In this document: in pieces, positions 55,110-64,000 of the stretch | Position numbering within the stretch: the stretch's first letter is position 1 | How the letters are laid out: each line of letters opens with the position of its first letter | Program-made: the position numbers and the translations under genes | Notes under the pieces: model-generated | Told to the model about the DNA's origin: nothing | What the model saw: the letters and a program-made list of their open reading frames with translations, nothing else | Database searches by the model: none | Source of the DNA: Casuarius casuarius | Lineage: Eukaryota > Chordata > Aves > Casuariiformes > Casuariidae | Length of the DNA: 64,000 bases | Direction: 5' to 3' | NCBI GenBank assembly: GCA_003342895.1 | Contig: PTFA01000496.1 | Coordinates: forward strand, 186,001 to 250,000

Positions 55110-58100
55110 AATGAATATTAGAGCCATTATTTCTAGACGTTAGTGCTTCACACAGAGGGTCAGCTGGCCCTTGCCTCAGGGAGCTCTCTGGACCCTCAGA
55201 GACTCTGGGGTGAGCTGCAAGCAGAGAGCATCACTGGTCAGTGAGAGGGAAGGAGCACCAGGCCTGGTGGGCAGAAAATGGGCAGAATATTACCAGGGCT
55301 GGAGGGCAAGTTCATGGGTGGTGGTGGGGAAAAATCAGGTTCTTCTTACCCTGTGCAGCATGGTACTGTGTGTACAGCACAGACAGCTTCCAGGGCATGA
55401 AGGAAAGCATGAAGGACTCACAGGAGCAAAGGGAGGAGAGAAGATGTCTGAAGTCGGACATGGAAGCTAGGTCTGCTGCGATGTGGTGGAGCAGGATTTT
55501 AGCGTTGTGGGTGATGGATAGGAGGATGTGGAGCTTGGAAAACATTGCATAGAGAAACCTTGGAGCAAAGTGAAGAGGGGGAGGGCAAAGATGGGTACAA
55601 TATTGGTAATAGAAGTGACAAAAAATAGTGGAATATTAGTCTCTGGAGAAAAGGGAGAAAGGAGAGGGAGTGGAAGGAAGCCCTTGGGGTGCTGAGGTAA
55701 AGATAGTGGGTATCTGCATATATCATGCAAAGGAGAGTACCTCCTCCTTATTAGTGTATATATAAAAAACAGCAGCCCAAGCTAGCATTTGCTATAATCA
55801 AAATGGCTTTTATAAACAAGAAGGAATGAGTAGCCAGGAGAGTGGGATGAGAGTTACAGTGTATTAGAACAAGCATATAGGGTGAATTTCTAAAGCCTGG
55901 GATCACATATTTCTCACAATAAAGCAAACAAGGCAACTGGCAGAGTTCTATAGGGAAAATGACATCACTGCAGATTTTTAGGGATAATCATTTAACTGGA
56001 TTAGCCCCAAAGTGCTGTGTCTAAAATCAGCATCCCTGTCTCTTTATGTACTCCAGATGAAACACATTAGCAGAAATATGGCAAGGGACATTCACAATGC
56101 ACTGTTCTACATTATCAGCATTTTTTGCAAATCTGCAATTAGTCTAAAGGGCCTGGGTAAATTAGGCCTCTTGATAAATGAAGCACCTAGACAGGTCTCA
56201 GATTTATTGGATCTAGCTGTCCTGCTGTCCAGAGCTTGTCGGCTAGGTTGTGGAACAGAGATGGTACAGTGGGAAAGTCTACACAGGCAACATAACTGTG
56301 AATGGCTGAGCAAATGGTGAAAAGCCCTGACTGAGGCTGCTGACTGATGAGCCTTAAAAGTTTCTGCCAGGAATAGTGTAAGTGTAGGGAGACTGTAATG
56401 AGTGTAGAAATTAAGCGGTCCTCCTTAAACTTGAGGATATGTGTGTGAAATCCTGTGTTACTGTAGTGAGAGACACGTAGTGCCTGAGACATATATGCAC
56501 ACATGTGTATACGATACATGTGACTCTGTGTGTGAGAGAGAGAAAGAGAGGGGGAGAGAGCGCCTTGCTGGAGACAAAGCTAGTGTTTTTACTTTGCATG
56601 AATATTGGGAAAAAAGAGATGCAATATTATTAACCCTCCTTTCTCATTTCCCTGCTCCTAAACAAGCCTATTTCACAGGTGAATATTTGCATCCTTGAAG
56701 GGAAGACGGGTCATTTCTGTTATTCTTCACTCCTGAGCCATGTGAAAGGAAGCAGTATACTACAGTAGGACATCTTTGATGCATACAGCTATGTGTGTGC
56801 ATGCACACCACTGCCTCCAGCTCTTTTTGTACCTGCCCGAGCTACTCAGCATACAATATAGCTGTTGTCTCCTGGGAGGGGGAATAATCTAGAGGAGGGG
56901 AGGAGATATCGGGATTGTCCATATTATTCTCATTTATATCTTGAGATCATCTGCAGCGATTTCCAACTAAAGTGTGGCGACACCTGCCAACTCCTCCGCT
57001 GTTGCTGTTGCTGTTGCTGAACTCAGCTGAACAAGCCAGTTAGGATTTTCCAGCAGATGTTCAGATGTTTCTCTTCTCTCTCTCTTTTTTTGTCTTGCCT
57101 TCTGTTTTTAAAAGCCCTGTAGGACACCAGAAGAGGCTTGCAACTGTCCCTCGTGTCTCAAAACCAGACCACATCCAAAGTCCCAGCTTCCTTTAGTTAC
57201 TGCAGTGCTCAGATCAGCAAAGCTAATAATTAAACATAAAGACACTCTGTATTGGGTGTTGGGGGAGCAAGAGAAGTAGAAAGATCTAAAATATCTGGAC
57301 CCATTTGTTTCTGTAGGAAGTGCAGCAAGCTGCCGCTTCTCCCTGCCTGCTTCTCTGCTCCCTGATCACTTGGCTTTCTTTAGTAAACCCACATCGATTT
57401 TCCTGTCGATTGCATTCCCTCCAATCACAAAGAAACCGTCAGTGCCAAACAAATGGCCAATGTTTTGCTGCAGCACACTTAGCTCTTCCACCTTGTAAAA
57501 AGCCCAGTTCACTGCAGCATCTCTCCTTTCAAATGAGCACTCTGTATGTGATCTTAGAAGAAAGAAAGAGAGAAATCTCCCATGCCTACCAGGGACCCAA
57601 ATTCACCCTGGAAATGCACAGTATATCCAATTACACTGCAGTTTGATCCTGCTACTTTTCAAGGCCTTCTAAATTATGGAATTAAAATGGTTTAGTGGAA
57701 AAAAGGACTGGTGACACTAGCAGTGTTAAGAATTTAGAATGTGCCTTCTCATATATTAAAAAAGGCTCTTTGAATATCATCAAAGAGATTTAAGAATTTT
57801 TATTCCTTTTTAAAGTTGTTTTAAAACTGATTAGACTTTTTAGAATAGACTTCATCTTATGTCTGTCACTTTCTCTCTTTCCACTCCCTTTCCCCCCATG
57901 TCTTCTCTCCTGCTGATTAATCAAACTTTTCTTTGTTAACAGAGGGCACTTCTGCCAAAATATTATCATTTTGCCAAAGATTGAAGCGGGCAGCCCAGCA
58001 CTTAGACCTGGCACTGCTTTGTGTTAAGGTCTCCTAAACACTGTAGATGTGAAAGACTAAGGAGAATCAGCACTTTTCCAGCCACTTACTTCTTCCAACA

Positions 58101-58494
58101 ACAACAAAAATCCCTGACATTAGTCTTGTAGCAAAGCTAAAAAACCAAGGGGAAAAAAACAGAGCAAAGCTCTGAAGTTCTGGTGCCCGGGGCACTTGAA
58201 AACGTTGAATAAGGCTGCTTGGGAGATGTCTGCGGGTTCGTCAGAGGGTGGGTGAGCCCAGGTGCATGTGTGTTTTCCTGTGTGTGAATGTGTGCTTACC
58301 TGTGCTGAGGCTGAGGGCGTCTGCATCCACGAAGCCTGAGCAGCAACACCTTGAAAACATTGACGTTCACCATTTGAAAATAATTAGCAGTGCTGTCGTA
58401 CCAAAAGTATTCCCTATGTCAAAAATACTTGCAGTAGTACAACACTAATTGCTTTCAAATGGTGAAGTGGAACTGCAGTGCCTGGGGGTGCTCT

Positions 58495-58605
58495 GCCTGT
58501 GCGTGTGCATACGTACATATGTGTGTATTTGTGTGTGTGTTTATGTATGTACTTGTATGCGTGTGCATGAATGTGTGTGCATACGTGTAGGCGTGTGCAT
58601 GCTGA
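58495..58605. repeat. imperfect (TG)n-rich tract
   Basis: TGTGTG interspersed with CATACGTACATATG and TATGCGTGTGCATG. Largely alternating purine-pyrimidine with interruptions. Confidence 0.85.
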
Positions 58606-59205
58606 GGTATGAGCCTAAGGTACAATGTACGGCTGCGTCTGCCAGAAACAGCAACCTTCTGCATACGTTTTTCCTGTCCAGGAAGGAAAATAAGAGATAA
58701 GGTGACTTACACAGGGCTGAAGAGAGAGAAAAGCTGACAGGCTCTCCTGCGCTATTTAAAGGGGAGAAAGCACAGTCTTGTGGTTCAGGCACAGAACTGC
58801 ATACGGCCTGCTCTGAGCGCTGGCCCGGTACTGCCGGAGAGGAACATTTTGCAAGTCTCCGAACTGGCAACACCTTCTACAAAGGCAGTTCCCTGACATA
58901 CTGGGGGCCCTGACAGAGGTGTTTTCAACAGCTTTGATTTTCAGAGGCAGGAGAGGTGAAGAGGTGCCTGACTCTTTCTAAAAAATCAGGTACAAAGTTG
59001 GGCAACCAAAAAATAGAGTTTCCAAACTTGCTAGGTGCTTCTTAACTGTGGAGCTGATGACCTTTATCCACGGTACAAGACCTCTTGGGGCTAGTACTGA
59101 GGCTTTGTTCATAAATGCTTATCAAATATACTGACATTCTCAGCTGCACAGAGCTAAGCTGCAAAATGTTCTCACTCCATGAGGGATAGGCGGCTAACAA
59201 GCCCG

Positions 59206-59262
59206 AATCTCTTTTCACACTGGTGTAAATCAGAAGTAGCTCCAAAATAATCAGTGTAAGCC
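59206..59262. mobile_element. old palindromic repeat remnant
   Basis: CACACTGGTGTAAATCAGAAG followed by TAGCTCCA and AATCAGTGTAAGCC follows the 'acactggtgtaaatcagaagtaactcca..gtgtaa' pattern of the same family. Confidence 0.5.
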
Positions 59263-60639
59263 ACACCATTGACAAACTGGAATGAGCAAGGGGAAGATTA
59301 TGCATTCTGCTTGTCAGTATACAGCAAAGTTGGAAACCACATACTCGGCCCTAATTAAAGAGTTTTAAATGAAACAGAAGTTCAGTTCAGCTCCTTCAAG
59401 CCCCCCATAAAAATTAACCTACCCCACACTGCCAGCAATAATGAGATAAAGTCCTGTGGGACTGTAAAGTTGAAGATGAAAAAAAAAATCCTCCCAGTAA
59501 AGATGACTTTACTCTTACTGACACCAGCAGAAGCTGAGATCAGAATTTGCCCTCAGGGCCAGGGCTTCCAGCAGCGCCCACCACTATTTTTGCACTGCTC
59601 CATAAAAGTCAAAGGGAGATTTACAGCAGACTTCCACAAGAGCTGGGCTAGGCCAAACGATGAGTGTTTTAGAAAATCGTCCTCACATGTGTGAATAGTA
59701 AGTGCATCAGAAAGCAGACTGGGGATGGCCCTTCAACATAATGTCTCTCTGCTGGGACATTTATGGTATCCTGTGGCACAAACACAAGCAGGAGGTCCAT
59801 CTCCTACAGCCCAGCTTCGCTGGGTTTGGTGGGTGATGTGAGGCGCCCAGCCCTCGAGGTTGGGGTCCTGGTGCTGGGTGGATTTGTGGAGATCTGCTGA
59901 CACGTGGGGCCGCACTGCGGGGGTGGCCCATGCCAGCTGGGCAATTCGGCACTGGGGACACAGCACAGCAGGGCGCCACGGAGACCCTGCCCCAGTCGTG
60001 TGCTTTCTGCTGGGACTACCTATTGCCTCTGCTGCAGAGGAAGGCTGATGTACACAGCTCTCTGTTACCCCTACATTACGACGCTCCAGTATGGACTTAG
60101 GTGACGTCTCTAGACACTGATGAAGGGCACGAATTGCCCTTATCCATTTCAGTCTGCAGGTGCCCCGTTTTCAAGCATGTCTGGTATGTAAATGCTGGAG
60201 AAAAAGGTCCTTGTAGTGAGATGCTACGAACTTTTATGGTGAGCAGCAATCAGTAGAAACAATATGGTGACCAAAGGTTACAGCGGGAGGGTTGAATTTT
60301 TTTCCCTCCTTCAGCTGAAAAACGCATCCCTTCGGGCACCAGTGGTGGAGGTGTGCAGTGACGCATTCAGGGAACGATGCAGCACCACGCTGCTTCTCTG
60401 CTCTGCTGCCTCTCTGCTGTGAACCAGGCATCCGGGCTGGCCGCCGTCCCCACAGAGATGTGCCTGTCTCCCTCTTGATCCCCTTGCACCATCACTGGCT
60501 CCTGGCATTGCCTTTGGATACCAACGCTAGCAAAGACTTTACATCCCTCCCATTTGGAGTACTGTAAAGCATGACTGAGCAGGGAGTATCAGAGGCTGTT
60601 AAACATGCCTTAAAAGTTCTTTAATTTGTTCTACCATGA

Positions 60640-61560
60640 TAACTGCACTTTAATAAAAGCAATCTCTTGTCTTAATAGCCATACAATAAACTGTTATTTA
60701 TATGAGTCAATGTGCCAGGCTGAGCCTTCCAGGTGTGCCCCAGATTTCGAATCATCCAAGCGATCCGGAGGGAGGAAGCTGTCTGACAGAGCCCAAACAA
60801 GGCTTATAAACAGGTGCCATTTTGCCTAGTCATATCTAGGGGTATGCTGGCTATATTAAGCGCCTGGCACAACATGGCACTTTCAGTGCTTTGATTTATT
60901 TCGGTATTACATTTAATTGTTTCCTTCTTGCCAAAGCTTTAACATGCAATGCTTGTAAATATAACCTGAACCCTCCATATGGCACTCTGGTTTTCCATTT
61001 TCAAATGCAATCGCCCTGGAATAATGACTGTGGTATAACTCAATTTGAGTTCTGCTGCTGGGGACTTTATTACATAATGCTTTCTAATTGACCCTCATAG
61101 TTTAATAAGACAGAACATTTCGCCAGAACATTGACAAAAGTTATTAATTTTCACTTCAGCAGAGACCAGTGTCCCAATTAAATCCCATGATAATGCCTGA
61201 CTGACTGACTGACCTCATTATGGCTAATGCTTATTAGTCCTGCAGAGAGGATAACATCACACACTGTTAAAATGCCTAAATGAGCACATACAACTATTCA
61301 GCATGATTATAATTTACATACATGACTAATTTTACTCTACCAGTCCTTGTCTGGTGAAACTAATGCTGTAAACTCCTGTCACACAACAAGATAGCTGTTG
61401 AGAATTTTGAACCTATCATAAAAATAGTCCTGAAGTGTATTAAAAGGAAACGACACCCAGTTAAGTCCTACCTGCCTTCTTGAAAACCTATTATAAATAT
61501 ACATAGTATGTGTACTCAAACTGGTAATGTGCTTGTGCATGTTTCTTTTTAAAAAGTAAT
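60640..61560. promoter_or_regulatory. candidate long conserved non-coding element
   Basis: About 900 bases of AT-rich, CpG-poor, non-repetitive sequence dense in homeodomain-type cores: CCCAATTAAATCC (near 61172), TTATTAATTTTCAC (near 61142), CATGACTAATTTTAC (near 61320), GGCTAATGCTTATTAGTCC (near 61221) and TTCTAATTGACC (near 61081). It also holds TGACTGACTGACTGAC (near 61197) and an inverted GTGCCAT/ATGGCAC pair (60814 and 60874). It has the texture of an ultraconserved developmental enhancer. This is the strongest such candidate in the window, but conservation is untested. Confidence 0.35.
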
Positions 61561-62819
61561 TACTTCATTTTCTTTAATGAACTAAAATAATGGCTGAGAT
61601 CAAACCTTTGTGCAAGTATTTTTACATGCCTTACATTTTAACTGTTCTTCCTCATACAGGGCTGTATTTTTACATTTTCTTAGAAGCGCTTTTAATGTAC
61701 TGCAGGTAGCAGGTTTTATATTCATCAGAAGCCTTCCCTCTACCTCTCTTAATAGTTCCTCTATAGGAAAACATTTGAGCCAAAACTCTTTATTAATATA
61801 TTATATACTATATTAACCACATGTTTAAAATGTCACCTGTTTCGACAAAGCCCTTCAGAAAGGTCAGCCAGAATGGCTGTATTTTTCATGTGCTTTTAAA
61901 CAGAAGTAGGGTGGGGAGTACATGGTACATTTTTATGGAGCATAAGAAGTTTTCACACCTTTTTGGTACATTTTTAAGTCACTTCAAATACCTGCGCTTC
62001 ACAATACCAAGCACATACCCATGCTCCATCCTCAGGGTTTTCTGTGGGTTTGTCGTGCCCTTTTCCCACAGGTCTGGCCACTTGACAGAGGACAGCAGCG
62101 TAGCAGCCTGTCTCCCAGGCTTTGGTTTGCTCAGACGCAGGGCGATGTGAAGTTTCAGGAGAGGAGCGTGCAAGACACGACAAGACTCACAGCTGCTGCT
62201 AGATGAAGATAAATAGCAACGCCCACTACCACACACACAGAGGCAACCTCACCAGGGCCAGGCGAAGGCCTAGATTTTGAGCTTTGCATTTCCAGGCATG
62301 CCCCGACGACATGAGAGCCTAAGTCGTGTTGCTTTCCAGCGAGATTTATCCCCCAAGCGCTCACGACCCTTTGAAAAGGGGGCTTGGGAGCGTGGTGGCA
62401 CGGACCCGGAATTCATCCTTCTTCAAAACGACCATGAGAGCGCAGCCAAGGTCAGCAGCAGCAGCTGCTGCCACGGCATAAATGCTGCATGCGTGAGAAA
62501 GGCTGTCAGGGAGCCGTCCCTTTCCTCATACCAGTCCCTTCAGACATATTACTTTTTCATTCATAAATCCCTTGACTCATGAGACTGGGTCGAGTCTTTC
62601 AGCCTTGTTTTCAACCACATTTTCTGCTTTCATTGCTTCCAGTCACATACCTCACAGTGATGCCTTCAATATAGCTCCCTCTCAGTCCCCACCTTAATCA
62701 CGTTTCATCTTCTGCCATCACACTTTGGAAGGGAATATAGCAGACTGTCTACAAAAATGAAGTGCAAACACAGCAGAAAATTAACGCTCAGACGTACGCA
62801 ATAGATGTTTGCATGGTTG
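61561..62819. other. intergenic sequence
   Basis: No gene. A GC-richer part with GCAGCAGCAGCTGCTGCCACGG lies near 62454. Frames up to 109 residues are chance. Confidence 0.5.
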
Positions 62820-63120
62820 CAAGTGAGAAAAGTATTTGGCCCAGCATGTTTATAAATAAAACCTTGAAAGTGCTGAGAGATGCTAATTAAGTTGATAGCA
62901 TACTCTTGATTTGAAAATAATTATTTGTCTTTTGCCATTTAACTGTCACATTTAATTTCCAGTATAGTGTCATGTTCACTAACAACTTGATGAGACATAG
63001 CATAGCATGATCCTTTGCTATGTAAAATAAGCCAAGCAATTGTAAATGCATTAGAGAAACATCTGATCACACCATGCACAGTATAAACAGAGCCTCCAAA
63101 CAGACATTAAGGTACTGCAA
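62820..63120. promoter_or_regulatory. candidate conserved non-coding element
   Basis: An AT-rich unique block with GATGCTAATTAAGTTGATAG (near 62879), AAAATAATTATTTG and repeated CATAGCATAGCATGATCC motifs, and no CpG. Enhancer-like in texture; inference only. Confidence 0.25.
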
Positions 63121-63208
63121 AACAGTACCTCTTCCAGTCTGGTACAAATCTTACCCCATACTGTGCTTTTCTGCTACTTTTAAAGTGTTCTTTTAAGATC
63201 TAAGAGTT

Positions 63209-63250
63209 AAAACAAACAACAAACAAACAAACAAAAAACCAAAAACTCTC
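63209..63250. repeat. (CAAA)n A-rich microsatellite
   Basis: AACAAACAACAAACAAAC units followed by AAAAAACCAAAAAC. May be a decayed retroposon tail, but no body was recognised. Confidence 0.85.
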
Positions 63251-64000
63251 CTGGTGTTTCACTCTGGAAATCAGTGAAAAACTCCTCCTCAAAGTTGCTG
63301 AGCTGTGTATGCTCATCAGCAGCAGACAGCTCTGTCAGGGAGGCCTGAGAACATCCAAAAGGTAAACGTGGTCAAGTAGACTCCAGCCAGCCAACTAAAG
63401 GATCACAGGGTCTACCGATGACTCACATTTCTGTAACTAATCCTTCTTAGCAAAAGAAATACAAGGGTTTGAAACCCACTGTGGTCCATTCAGCTTGCTG
63501 GTGGTTCTTTGGTGTTTTGTTTTTTTTTTTTCCTGTAGCAAGCCTTCAGAAATCATTGGCAAAAAGAAGAACCATAGTGTAGGCATATGGAAACAATGCA
63601 AATAGAGTGAGTACAGGTAAAAGGATAAAAGGGCTGTCTAGAAGCTACATACAGTGAGGAGCAGAAAGAGCGATAACGAAGAGGTCAGCCTAGCAGATAG
63701 GACGATCCAAGATATGCCTGTGGAAGTGGACTTATCCACATATCAACAGAAGGGAAGAAAGTAGAATATAAGTGAGCAAGTACAAAATAGCAAAACAGGT
63801 AATATAAAGCCATGGGGATGGGCAGGAAGAATGGGTGAAAAATGAAAGGTCATGGATACCTGTCAAACAAAGGCCTTACTTTTTCATATGTTTAACTTAG
63901 ATAATGCTCTCCCAAACCAGGCCATGATAATGGACTTCAGCAGGGTTTGCAAAACACCTTGGAAAATAGTATGGAGGTGGAAATAGTAAGAAAGGAAGGG
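63251..64000. other. intergenic sequence
   Basis: No gene recognised. A T-rich run lies near 63518-63531. The last few hundred bases are purine-rich. Confidence 0.5.

Larger units (their letters stand above)
55110..60640. other. intergenic sequence with microsatellites
   Basis: No gene supported. Contains a GAGAGAG microsatellite (about 56531-56560), GCTGTT repeats (about 56998-57018), a TG-rich tract (58495-58605), a palindromic-repeat remnant (59206-59262) and a slightly GC-rich patch at 59800-60050 where overlapping chance frames occur. Confidence 0.5.

Noticed and set aside
60740..60770. TTCGAATC resembling a tRNA B box
   Set aside because: No A box, acceptor stem or cloverleaf can be built around it.
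60814..60880. Possible microRNA hairpin from the GTGCCAT/ATGGCAC inverted pair
   Set aside because: The stem is short and the loop long (about 40 nt), unlike a microRNA precursor.

Overview
The window looks like vertebrate nuclear DNA: one spliced coding exon behind a polypyrimidine tract and AG acceptor, long non-coding flanks, microsatellites, two runs of N, and scattered old retroelement fragments. Tetrapod-type MIR SINEs, a degraded CR1 LINE of the kind common in turtles and crocodilians and also found in birds, and old short palindromic repeats point to a sauropsid. The low repeat density makes a bird most likely, but the species cannot be told from this sequence. If it is a bird, the human 9p22 gene present here would normally lie on the Z chromosome.

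Only one gene is supported. It is the last exon of basonuclin 2 (BNC2), on the + strand. Positions 1-4171 are the end of its last intron. Positions 4172-4832 encode the C-terminal 220 residues: the histidine half of a split zinc finger, a serine-rich acidic stretch, and a complete basonuclin-type finger pair. From 4833 the sequence reads as a very long 3' UTR. Poly(A) signals at 11050, 13977 and 15287 are possible ends; the last two have the best downstream elements. The putative UTR contains a 210-base gap, a 22-bp minisatellite with four full units, purine and pyrimidine tracts, a MIR fragment, a 58-nt alternating purine-pyrimidine tract, three miR-200-type seed matches and a compact CpG island at 14.40-14.86 kb.

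From about 15.3 kb to the end I find no gene. In mammals, too, the interval downstream of BNC2 is long and gene-poor (recalled synteny, not checked). It holds a TTCCC repeat around a second gap (17.04-17.46 kb), a CR1 remnant (about 19.2-19.7 kb), MIR fragments, several old palindromic repeats, a degenerate 20-21-bp minisatellite (40.87-41.02 kb), cruciform- and Z-DNA-prone stretches, small GC-rich patches, and AT-rich blocks resembling conserved non-coding enhancers. The enhancer calls are guesses from composition, because conservation cannot be seen in one sequence.

I found no undescribed multi-gene system. The oddities are in non-coding DNA: the CpG island near the end of the BNC2 transcript, the UTR minisatellite, and a palindromic repeat centred on a perfect CRE in the last intron.
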